Origin: Owenia fusiformis
Lineage: Eukaryota; Annelida; Polychaeta; Sabellida; Oweniidae
Assembly: GCA_903813345.2 (NCBI GenBank)
Contig: CAIIXF020000011.1
Location: forward strand, 20,569,754-20,633,753
Reading direction: 5' to 3'
Length of the DNA stretch: 64,000 bases
A model generated the notes under the pieces. The model had not been told where the DNA came from, searched no databases, and saw only the letters and a program-made list of their open reading frames with translations. This document shows, in pieces, positions 14,397 through 56,800 of this stretch; the stretch's first letter is position 1, and each line of letters starts with the position of its first letter. Position numbers and translations under genes: made by a program.

Positions 14397-14403
14397 TATA
14401 TAA
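14397..14403 (+). promoter_or_regulatory. Candidate TATA box for sim
   Basis: TATATAA lies 81 bp upstream of the first sim ATG at 14484. This spacing would allow a transcription start near 14425-14435 and a 5' UTR of about 50 nt. It is a motif match only; in AT-rich DNA it could be chance, and the true start may be farther upstream. Confidence 0.25.
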
Positions 14404-14483
14404 CCATTATTAAAAGCCACACTTTTTTCAAAGTGTACCAATATGTTGCATTTACACCGGATGTATAAGTCGGAAACGTAAAA

Positions 14484-46001
<31,518 letters not shown>

Positions 46002-46400
46002 CGTACATGATACATTAATAATATATGGGAGACATCTTTAAGTAATAATTAGGGTTATTTCACAAACTGGGTAACGTACATTTTCCGGGTTCACTGACAA
46101 TAAAAAGCTTTGTTTCAACATTAGGTCTGATTTCAGTCATGGGATTTTAAAAATTGCCCAATGTGTTCAAAATTTCAGTTACTGCACTGAATTGTCTCGA
46201 AATATTACCATAATTGTAATATGGAATAAAAGGACCAGGCTATTTGGACGGTGACTACGGCACGTATAATCACGCAATTAATTCCATTAAAGTGAATCAA
46301 AGTTTGTCTTCTATCATGTACGTTTGTGAATAAAACTTGCCTCAACCGAATATATCTTGCAAGAAGATCCCGATATGTGTTTTCGCAATTAATTATGTTC
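46002..46400 (+). other. Proximal 3' UTR of sim with two poly(A) signals
   Basis: AATAAA occurs at 46099-46104 and at 46225-46230, 98 and 224 bp after the stop. Either could direct cleavage, and longer transcripts are possible. The assignment rests on motif and position only. Confidence 0.4.
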
Positions 46401-47394
46401 AAATAATTTAACCATTGTACGAGTATGTTGAAGCTTTTATTTAGGTCGACATTGAAAATGGCAGTCGAGTAAAATAATTTGATTTAGATTTCAATGTTTT
46501 ACGTTTACGAAGTTGTTTGTTAAAGTCTAATTGAAACCCCATGCTTTGACGAAAAAAGTACATTTTCATATTGAAAATGATTATTCATTCTTTGGAAATC
46601 TCGAGACGTATAGAATCATGGAAAGTGGATTGTCTAAAGGTGCAGCATAAAGATAGAAAGTTAAAGATAACTTCTAAACATTTGTCATAAATTAAATGTT
46701 CAATAGATTTTTACAGACAGCATCTCTTTAATAATTGTCTTTCCTTTTTCATTAAAAGAGTTTCTGACATATTTCATTGAAATTATATCACCTTTAAAAG
46801 GTATAATATGTGACACTTAAGGATGCTTTTTGTAAAGATTGCTTCCAATATTTTTTGTGTATCCTTTACTGCCCCTTTAACGATTTATGGCCAAGTATTT
46901 GTAATTCATAGTTATCGTTTCGTATGTGTGAGTTTTTAGTTTAGCATAGATTATAGTTCATTGATGCCAATGCTAGTCACATGCCAATAACATAAAATGT
47001 GTGGTAGAACATTGAGATTTGTGCATTACGTTGGAATATCAAATATTATCTGAACAAGAATGTATACTCAGACACATAAGTTTGGGAACCGGGAGTTTTT
47101 TTGGATAGCAACCCAAAGCCTTTTTATGTCTGAATCTTCATTTTGTTCCTTTGATACAGAGGATGTTGTTACAATACAAAAGAAATTTGTGAAAATATCC
47201 ACACATAGATGATAGGCTTTGATTGGTAATACAAAAGAGAACTTGCAGTTGCGGAATTAATTGTGGGGAGTGCCATGTGTGTACCTTAACTGAGTAATTT
47301 GATTTATTTACTTGTGAACGTCTCTTTATACCAGAGCTTAAAAGGTGGCTATTTATCAAAAAGATGAGTTGTTTTGAAAAATATTTAGATTGTG

Positions 47395-47727
47395 TTATGC
47401 AATAATTAAACACTCACTGTCAAAAAAGGCAATAGAAAGTCCCCATTTTGAGCACGTGACCTGTATATTTTTGGCGAGTGTAACAAATTCATCGATCTTT
47501 TCAGACCTGTAAATGAGGAACAAAATTCTGTTGTCAAACTTATGAAGGATGTTTACAATATTGTCAAACCGCAGAAAATGTACATCTGAATGATGTCTAA
47601 GAAAATATAAGTTATATTCACAATATGCATTGTACAGTAGGTCAGTCTCGCTTTGTAAAGTTAATAACTGTTGATGTATATTGATTTTATTTGAGTCATT
47701 AAATGACAAAATAGTTATAAACATCAA
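47395..47727 (-). CDS. Orphan open frame, 110 codons, doubtful
   Basis: This minus-strand frame between sim and GET1 begins MMFITILSFNDSN and ends FFDSECLIIA. Composition is mixed, with charged and hydrophobic stretches (FDNIVNILHKFDNRILFLIY), but I see no domain, signal peptide or repeat. It could be a chance frame in AT-rich DNA or a decayed transposon fragment. No neighbouring splice-linked exon was found. Confidence 0.15.
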   Translation of the reverse strand: MMFITILSFNDSNKINIHQQLLTLQSETDLLYNAYCEYNLYFLRHHSDVHFLRFDNIVNILHKFDNRILFLIYRSEKIDEFVTLAKNIQVTCSKWGLSIAFFDSECLIIA

Positions 47728-48309
47728 ATTAATATTTGTGTTTGTTGATTCTTCACAACGGTAACGATAGATGGCGTAGGTATGCTACAGGCTCAATACA
47801 AGTCCCAATGTTAAACTGACAAAAGAATATGACGAACTGATCTCACTTTTTGAAAACTAGACAACCCCACTTCCATTCACTCTACATTAACAGCCATTAA
47901 ATAAGACAATAATTACTGTAAATTAACAGTAAAAAAGTCAAATTGTTATTCCGTTCTTAAGATTGATATTTTAATTTTTCCGAATTGCATTTTCATTCTA
48001 ATTGGGAAATAACTTTATTTTATATAAAGGGGAGACAAAAAGTGACTGAGAATTTTATTAACTGCTATTGCATGGCAAACGTGGACAAGCTATTTCGATC
48101 TCCCTCGTTTCTTTATGATATGGAAATACAAAGGATGAACCCCAAAATTTCCATTTCCGAATTTTATTTTTTGACCTGCTAGGCAATGTTATATTTATTT
48201 AAGAGCGATGGTTTTAGTTTTACTTCTGCTTTAATCTAACAGAGGGACAAATAGAAAACAGAAACTCCACAGAGTAGCAAATCCCACCGCACAAATTATA
48301 TTTCTTTAA

Positions 48310-49815
48310 CTACCTCGTTATTTTGGACATTACATAATGGCAATAAAATTTGCATCAAGTTCTATGACTGGTATTCAAGATATTATAAATAATTTTTTTA
48401 AAGAACTATGGCAGCGCTAGCCATTTTGGATGAGCTGCCGTCTTGAATATTCCTCCTTGAGCAGAGTCTAATGTCCCTAAAGCTCCGCATAAAAATTTGA
48501 AACAAATTACATTTATGATGAAAAAATGGTGACCATTTTGAAATGAGCGGCCATATTGAAAATGCCTCCCCGAGCAGAGATCCTTAGCCTATAAGATATG
48601 ATAGCCTATAAATTTGACATTTAAAATTTAGTGGGCATCTAGAAACTTTCCTATTGAGCTAGCTAAGCTCCCATATCCCTAGCTATTAGCATATGAAATT
48701 TAAACCAACAATGACTTTGCGGCTTAAAACAAGATTTCAAACACATTCAAGCTATCTTATTGGGAATAGGGGTTGCCTCCCCCTTCGGACATCCATGTTA
48801 AGGGAGTATTGAGGCATGAGAGGACGAATTTATTTACTTCAAAACTCAATTAAAAATCATGAATTCAAAAGGTGTACATGTAAATTAAATAACAAGCCAC
48901 AGGGTGAACAGAATCGCAACCTTGAACAGAAAACACTTTTCGGGATGGAAAATTCAAAATGGCACCTTAACATTTACCCAGACTGCCTAAAAACTAATCA
49001 GTTCTAAACTTTCCATAGAAACATCTCTAAAATTTTAGGATGAATCCACGAAACCTGTAAACAACCCTCAAGAGACACGTTTTAAGGTTACTTCACAGTG
49101 TATCAGCGTTTTTTCTTGAAAAAAATCCTGGTAAAATATATACTGATGTTTTACAAAATATGTGAAAATTGGAAAGATTGACCGTTTAGTTGTTTCTAAA
49201 AAATGTTTTAATTCAACATTGCTCTCAATGGGAAATTCTTTTTTATTTTTTAAAACAAGCCTTCACAGAGACGATTTTAGGACGAAAAATCCCGAATGGC
49301 CACCTTAACATTTACCAAGAATGCCGAAAAACTAATCAGTTCTAAACTTTTATAGGTAAAAACATCCCTGAGAATTTCAAATGAATCCCTCAAACGGTTT
49401 GGCTGGAAATCTGTAGACAAGCCTTGACAGACAAGATTTTAGGACGGAAAATCCAAAATGCCCGTCTTAACATTTATCCAGAATGTCGAAAAACTAATCA
49501 GTTCTACACTTTCATAGGTAGAAACATCCCTGAAAATTTCAAATGAATCCCTCAAACGGTTTGGCTGGAAACCTGTAGACAAGCCTTGACAGACAAGATT
49601 TTAGGACGGAAAATCCAAAATGGCCGCCTTAACATTTACCCAGAATGCCAAAAAACTAATCAGTTCTAAACTTTCATAGGTAGAAACATCCCTGAGAATT
49701 TCAAATGAATCCCTCAAACGGTTTGGCTGGAAACCTGTAGACAAGATTATTCGGGACGCCCGCCCGCCCAACCGCCCGGCAAACTGATTACAATATAGCA
49801 CCTTAGGGTGCGATA
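48310..49815 (+). mobile_element. Interspersed non-coding element ending in tandem 162-bp units
   Basis: A long non-coding stretch repeats phrases such as CATTTTGGATGAGCTGCCGT and AAATGAGCGGCCATATTGAA. It then passes into tandem units and ends with a GC-rich run (ACGCCCGCCCGCCCAACCGC) and a small hairpin-like tail (CACCTTAGGGTGCGATAAAAA). GC-rich runs followed by a short hairpin tail are common at the ends of invertebrate interspersed repeats. The left boundary is approximate. Confidence 0.55.
49256..49742 (+). repeat. 162-bp tandem repeat, three full units
   Basis: Units start with CAAGCCTTGACAGACAAGAT at 49256 (variant CAAGCCTTCACAGAGACG), 49418 and 49580, exactly 162 bp apart. Each contains CTAATCAGTTCTAAACTTT and CCTCAAACGGTTTGGCTGGA. 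A more diverged unit lies upstream at about 48890-49075. A minus-strand frame over 49601-49801 is a by-product of the repeat. Confidence 0.9.
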
Positions 49816-50599
49816 AAAAGTGTATATTCTATAATCCACATTAAATATACGTATCAAAATTAAAAAATAAGCTCATGTTAAATAATTAAATATATTCGTA
49901 AATTCAAAAATAAAATGCAGTAATTTCGACTTGCGTTTGATAAATACAGTGAACGTTTTATATCATAAAATGTAACGCTTAATCTCAGTCTTTAGCAATT
50001 CGGTTTATGAAGAATTATATCCGACATAACTGATAAAAATGTAAACCAACAGTTTCATCAGTGCTAGCAGCTAGTGGGTAAGCAAGGCTTATCATTCTAA
50101 GACAAACAAAAACATATATAGTTAATAAATCATTAAAAGTGCCAGATACAAAAACAAATATTTCCTTTGCCACAAATCAACTATCTAAGCCATGAAAAGA
50201 GAACTACCTCGAGATACGTTCGAATTTCAATATATCCCTTTGGCAGTGACGTTTTAATCTTTGATATTCAATTGGCAATTACTGCCTTAGAACATAACGT
50301 GAAAATATCAAAGTATTTAAAAACTCCAAAATAATACTCTGATTGAAATATTTCTTGTAAAATAATACATAAACGTTTGATCCTGGGATATTTGTATATA
50401 AAATTGACATTGTTTATGAGACATCCATACAGGGTAGGACATATATAGGGTGTCTCAAAACATGTACCCAAAAGTAAATCAACAGCATAGACAAACCAAT
50501 AAATAATTTGAATGGTCTTGTAGTCAAATCATGAACGTTTTTTCTCCAATAAACAGATTTTAATTCAGTTTTGCCTTTTTGATACTTTAACCCGTTACC

Positions 50600-51000
50600 T
50601 TTTACACCACATATTCAATGTAACCTCATTTTTGATGATTTCTGTTCGGATGCTGGTCTTAAGTTGTTCTAGGTCTCTTAGCTTGGGTTAAGCATAAAAA
50701 TAGTCTTTCAAATAGCCGCAGAGAAAAAAGTATGGACCGTCAAATCTGGTGAATAGGGAGGGCCCCCACAATGTCTTAAAGCCCCCTTATACAGAGGTCA
50801 GACGTTCAAGAAACTGCATGGGTTTGGATTCCAGTGTGGCCTTTGTAGTGTGTATCAATCTGAGACCCTTGTGTTTTCATTTGGATATCATTTGGTCCCC
50901 AGGCTAGCCTGCATAACTCTGGAGGGTAACTCCTGAATCATTTGCAGGTAATTGACCCGATTCTCTGTGTTTGTTCTGACATCGTCATCCTCAAACATAT
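50600..51000 (-). pseudogene. Transposase C-terminal relic (minus copy)
   Basis: The minus-strand reading gives GGPPYSPDLT (50738-50767), then in a shifted frame CGYLKDYFYA and LRDLEQLKTSIRTEI. These match the PYSPDLTPCDFFLWGYLKD and LEELK..I..EI signatures of mariner/IS630-type DDE transposases. Frameshifts and internal stops (for example after FFSAAI) show it is dead. About 100 bp present in the plus copy are missing here. Confidence 0.8.
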
Positions 51001-51191
51001 TTCTCTTCGGCTATTTGAAGGAGTGTTTTAATGCTCATTCCAAGCAAAAAGACCTCGAACAACTTAAGGGCAAAATCCAAAGAGAAATTCAAAACATTCC
51101 ATCGGAATTATTATCAAATTTGATGAACAATGTGGCAGTAAGGATACAGGCTGTCATCAAAATAGGAGGTTACATTGAATATTTGATGTAA
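50952..51191 (+). pseudogene. Transposase C-terminal relic (plus copy)
   Basis: The open frame contains FLFGYLKECFNAHSKQKDLE, QLKGKIQREIQNIPSELLSN and ends RIQAVIKIGGYIEYLM. This is the typical C-terminus of mariner/IS630-type transposases (GYLKD, LEELK, I..EI..IP.E.L, G.HIE). No catalytic DDE residues remain upstream on this strand, so it is a truncated relic. Confidence 0.8.
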
Positions 51192-53671
51192 AAGGTTAAG
51201 GGTTAAAGCATCAAAAAGGCAATACTGAAATAAAAATGGTGTATTGGGGAGAAAACGTTCATGTTTTGGCTACATGACTTTGCGAAAAATGTCTGAAAAT
51301 ATCGATTGGTTTATCTGTGCTCTTGATTTACTTTTGGGTACATTTTTGAGACACCCTGTATATTGATCATATGTAATGAAATGGTAAAGTTAAATGAGAT
51401 TTTTTTTAAATAAGTAAAAACAAGATCGAAAGATTATAACATGTTCAGATGTGGTCCTTTGAAACTTTTGATCAGCAATCCATAAATGAACAAGAAATAG
51501 TATAAATCACACCTAGAGATGCATTGTTTGAGACAGAAAGTGTTAACTCGATTTTAGCATCAACAATACATAGCATAAATCATTAGCTCCAAGATATACT
51601 GCGCTAGCATAGAGAGGATGCAAATATTTCCGATGTGTAAATGAATTAGAAATTTTGAAATATAAGTGATGCTTTCAAAACATTACAATTCATTATATTG
51701 CAGAGACAGTTCCAAAAAGTGAAAATTATAAGTTGCAAGGCAAAATATGCAAGTTAAGTTAATTCATGTGGCGTATAATCTCCATGTATTCAGAGAGAAA
51801 TAATCTCGAAATAGTTGCGTCCCAACAAAAATCGCATGGCGTTATTACACACATAAAGAGCAAAAATCCAGATGTCAAAAAATTGTATGGCTATTTTCTG
51901 AGAAGATTGTCGATCTCCTTTGCCAGGGTTGCCATTTTTCTTTAACTTAACTTCTCAATCATCTTCTGGGAATAGCCCTGGTGAACTGGTAACATCAATA
52001 TCTCTTTTCTCAGATTGGTCATTATCTTTCAACTCAACGAGAGATCAATAGTACACAGAACGGAAACCTTTGATTCTTTCACAAGAAAATTAGAATTTTA
52101 AAAAATTACAATATGTCACATATTTTTGAGTATATAAGCATGTTGTGCAAATGGATCCAATTACAAAGTCCTACTCTTGCAAAGATGGACTATTGTGCTC
52201 TTATTAATACCCCTTATGTCCCCCATGCTAAAAATCAAATCATATCCATCTATTTTCGTCACCATTTCTCTCTACGTCCTCGATATGAATCTAATTTTCT
52301 AATAATTATTTTGATTTAGAATCTATTTACTCTATATTCCATGTTAATGTCTCGTTATGATTATAACTTTGGTTATAAATCATTGAATACGTGAAGCCTC
52401 ACTAATGGGCATCCCTATTGCCCCTCTTCAGAAGAGCACGTCTTGTGAATGCTACGCCAATCTCCTATTGTTTTCCTAAAAAGCTTAGAACTAGTTCAAA
52501 TCTCACGTAATAAGACACCAATTGTTTGCCAACTCTAAATACTTTTTTAGCAACTGTTCTTCTCTCTTTTAAATTAGCGGTTTCCTGTATTCGTAAATGA
52601 ATGAGGTAAGTGCTTTCAAAATGGCTTTTAACGTTGACCTTCCGAATAGGTTTGTAGAGAAAATCAAACTCACTTTAGACCATCCCATTGCATATAAATT
52701 GCATTCTCACGACAATAACTTTTTAATCAAAAAGACAAAACCCATGATCCTTCTTGAGCTCATAATATTTAACCGACCTAAATTCTTATGAAACACGTGT
52801 ACAATTTCTTTACATAGTTCTCGTCAATTTTATGCAACTATTTTTCGTTTTTATCTAAAGTAACAAGTACGTTCAGTCAGAAACTCGGGTTTTTAAGCGC
52901 TGGCGATTTTCTCAATATTTTTCATTGTCATAAATTCTAGAGAAATCCATACGATTTTCAAAAATGTACAAATGCAAGTCAAATCATTGAGATTAATTGC
53001 AACATGTATTTTACAATTGTACAAATTTAAGATTTAAATATACAAACACTCCATCTAACATTATTTTAGTTTTTTAATCAGGCCATGCTAATATTACTAG
53101 AAGAGTCCATGGAACTTAACAAAAGGTAATATACGTGTGGATATGTTTATAATTCTCTGGCACCAGATTTTTCAAAAGACAAAGCATATCAAACAATCTG
53201 AAAGAATGATTAAACCATCTTAGTTCTCCCCGGGCAGTTCTCAGAGTTCTTCATTCAAGCCATGCAAATATAACTAAATGAATCCATAGAGCTTACAATA
53301 CAATTAATGATGACTGTGCTGCCATCTTTTGAAGTTCAATGAACTCATTGAAAGATATATGTCAACAAATTGAATATTTGCATGTGCCACTGTACAGGGT
53401 GACAAACATTTCAACACCATTAAAAATTATGTACATTTACATGTACATTTAAACACAATGGGATGAGTTAAATAAATAACATGTTATACAATAAAATAGG
53501 CTTGAACTAGCAGAATGCACAGGGTACTCTCTTATGAACATGATTTAGTACATAATTCAAGTCCTCTACTTTCATTCTAAAAAGAATGGTATTCATACAA
53601 TACACACTAGTTGGCACTACTGATACAACGGTTGAATGAAACACAAAATATTTTTTGGCTCATATGCTTGT

Positions 53672-53889
53672 TTATATATCAATATTATGTGCCGTTGAGT
53701 GTTCAGCTGTGACTTCAGATAAGGCTACTAATGTACAGTACATGTACACTGTATGTGCATAGTGTTCAATGTTATTATGACTGCATGTTGAACTTCTATC
53801 TTTCAATAGTTTGTTTATACACAAATGGACGACCGCTCTGTTGATGCATCCAATAACGAAGATCATGATTTGCCAAATAATCTGTGTGA
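53672..53889 (-). CDS. GET1: GET1 coding exon 5 (TM3 and C-terminal extension)
   Basis: 218 nt ending in TAA at 53672-53674. It encodes (V)TQIIWQIMIFVIGCINRAVV then HLCINKLLKD, equivalent to the human third membrane helix. A tail follows of about 46 residues (RSSTCSHNN... to STAHNIDI) with no human counterpart. The tail DNA includes self-complementary GTACAT/ATGTAC stretches. Exon placement is supported by phase and by the hydrophobic segment; sequence identity is lower here than in exons 2-4. Confidence 0.75.
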
Positions 53890-56800
53890 CTGTGAAACAA
53901 CACTTCGGCAGACGATCAGCCAGAAAGTCAGTCCTACTGCACCTGAAAAACATTGATCAGAGTGACATCTTTACAAAAATAAATTATTGGACGTTTTACA
54001 ATCAGACTGTACACAGGCAAATGAAGCCTTATATTCTTTTTTTAAACGGGTATTTTGGGGTCAGAGTTGAACAAGTTTAAATAACATGTAGGTTTTTCAA
54101 AAGAAGTTTGTATTGAAGGACAAAAATCAAATTTAATAATTACACATTTATTTGAAATGGCAACTCGTAAAAGACTGACATGAGTTGGTAATTGAATGTA
54201 ATGTATATTTCGATATTCTGAATTTCTGGTTTTTGTGAACAAAGAAAAGCAATATGCAAAGTCCATATATTTACTGAGAGGAACAATATTAACAAAGTAC
54301 AAACATCAAATCTGAAATATGAGGCATTACATCCAAAATGTCACCACCTGTCATTTGTTACAGATGCCAATCGCCAAACATCAACCATCGAACACCAACC
54401 ACCTACTGCGGAACACTGTCCACAAGCAAGTTGGAGACCATATCAAAATGTAAACTAATATATGAGGCTATAATGAAAAGTGCACATACCTTCAATACCT
54501 GTTGGGAAGGCAAGTATTTTCCATAAGGGCCATGGAGTGACCCAATCTAAAGGCAACATAATCACAGGATCAGCTCTATATGTTATAATCAAACTCAAGG
54601 AGATAATAATCTGGAAAAGAAGACAGCAATATAATATTGTAAAACAGTATTTGCTCTTCATATTTTAGGACCCAAGTACAGAATTGTAGTTTTTACAAGT
54701 TTGCTGGAAAAGTTTTTTCCAGATTTACTAGGTTTATATCATATATACAGTAAATACATGTATCTCTTTTAAAAAAACAGGCAAAATAAAGATTTTTAAA
54801 GACATCAACTGTTGCAAATGGATTCAAAGTTCAAAACTACCAATATAATACCCAATAAGGGTAAAGGCATAAGTGGAGATGAATGGCAGTTTTACTTTGT
54901 TCAAGAAATATTGATAGAAGGACAGACAGAAGGACGATTGAACGGATGGATTCCAAAGGCACTTGAGCAAAAAATAAATACCATCAATGCTGTTACCTGA
55001 ATTGCTTTCAAGACTCCAGATACTAGCATTTTTACAGCAACAAATACATCAGATCTTGTTTTTGCTGGAAATATACAAACATCCCAAATATTTAAACAGA
55101 AAAACATGGTACTGGATATGACTGAATATCCAAATGAGCACAAAAAATGAGCATAAAAATAATCATATGTACACAAACTTACATAACCGTATGGTGGCCG
55201 TAGCTTTCCAAAATCAAGATAAATATGCAGCACAAAATTCAGGTTTATTGTAATAGTTCAACTTAAGGTTGTTTTTGCCAATATATAGTAGATATACCTG
55301 TAGTAGATATATACTGTAAATAACAAAGATGTTAAGTTTAGAAAATCTGTCATAATTCTACATCAATTTTGCTGTTCTCATTCCCGCGGGTGTCCCTTTT
55401 ATACTCCTATATGAATATGGACATATCTGCAACTTCAAACTTCAAATCTTCAATCTTAAGATTTTAAGGAAGATATTGCCATGCTTTTTCAAAGATTGCT
55501 TCAAACATTTTATACTCTCTATCGTTTCTTACTTCATTAATAAGGCCATAAGAAGTAGATTCTTTGCTTTGTTTCCCCTTACATGCACGATTTTTAGTAA
55601 ATCAGGAAAAACAAACACATCCAGATAGCAATCACAAGGGTCTGAAAGTACCATAGCATTTCGTTCAATCAGAATCAGACGAAATGGCGGATAATGTGAT
55701 GTGTGTCAAAACTGAAAGTGTTATTGATTACTTTGGCATACATTGTGTATTTTCTTATTTTTACCCTTGAATAATAGCTACCGTATTCTCTGTAATTACC
55801 GCCCACTCTCTAATAAGCGCCCACCCCACTTCACAAAGTTCAAGAAACATCGAGGAATCAACAAGAATTGAAGAATATATCAGGAAAAAAATATTTCTCA
55901 AAATCCAGGATCGGGCGATAATAGAGTACTTACCCTAAAACTGCTGTAAACACGACGCGTTTTGTAATTCTATGCATCCTCTCGATACATATCTATCGAT
56001 GGGTGCTTCCCACACCATACCATGCTAATATTGTCTCAAAATAGTCCATAATGAATGAAGGAATTGTTCTTTATCGGCATTCAGAAATTTCAAAAGCTAC
56101 TGCGCAGATGTTCTGCGCATGTCAAGGTCGTGAACTTTCTGGTTTCTTTTTAATGTTTCTCGACTTTTACACGACTTTTGCACGAATAATGATGATCTCT
56201 CATCAAATTAGAAATAATGTATAACTTTAGATCGATATCCAGCAGTCTCTAGTGGAAATATTGAAGGTAATCGGCGATAATGACAAAGTGGGCGTGCTGG
56301 AAATAAATTAGACATAGTCGGGTCTTCAACCACTGTCAATAGTGTCTAAGCGATCTTTACCGTATTCTCTCCAATAACAGCTCTTGTCATATTATTATAA
56401 AAATATGTTGAAGAAAATGCATTCTTGTCAAGAAAAATTGCCATACATGAAATTCCTCGGGATTTCTGATTTCTTTCATACATGGGCGCTTATTAGAATG
56501 GTCTAAATAATGTATTTTCAATTTTCTAAACGCCCTCGGCGCTAATTACAGAGAATACGGTATGTTTAAATATATTGTATAAAATGTATAGATATGTCTT
56601 TGTAATCACTGCAAATTGGTATGTCATCCCTTTTTATGCCAATAAAATCTATACATTTCTCAGCAAACAAGTTTGTGTTTTTTCTGAGTTTGTGTTTGTT
56701 TTCCTTGTACCCTTGCATGATTTGGATTTTGCCAGGACGCAAAACAAAGAATCTACTTCTTATGGCCTAAAGGTCCTTACTGTGTTTTTGAACTTCCTCC

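Larger units (their letters stand above)
1261..14483. other. Intergenic or 5' flank of sim, repeat-bearing
   Basis: About 13 kb with no exon I can support. It contains a small hairpin (3119-3151), dispersed repeats (5555-5890), an 11-bp tandem repeat (6274-6336), a large foldback element (7004-7520) and a 39-bp tandem repeat (10440-10559). Open frames at 1335-1616 (minus), 8149-8361, 9709-9927 (minus), 10723-10923 (minus) and 11650-11832 lack recognisable motifs. Cis-regulatory elements of sim could lie here, but none can be named from sequence alone. Confidence 0.6.
50444..51360. mobile_element. Mariner/IS630-like element, two inverted copies of one end
   Basis: Terminal inverted repeats: left TATAGGGTGTCTCAAAACAT and right TTTTGAGACACCCTGTA, with similarity continuing inward through ACCCAAAAGTAAATCAA. 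The similarity is not limited to the ends: both halves carry the C-terminal coding part of the same transposase plus its 3' flank, pointing outward. The left half reads on the minus strand and the right half on the plus strand. This is a foldback derivative, not an intact transposon. Confidence 0.85.
46400..53671. other. Spacer between convergent sim and GET1
   Basis: No gene I can identify. It contains an isolated minus-strand open frame (47395-47727), an interspersed element with 162-bp tandem units (about 48310-49815) and an inverted mariner-like element (50444-51360). The remainder (51361-53671) is AT-rich, with no exon or clear repeat beyond short TGTACAT palindromes near 53430. Confidence 0.6.

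Noticed and set aside
49601-49801. Minus-strand 66-codon frame
   Set aside because: It is generated by the 162-bp tandem repeat and its GC-rich end.
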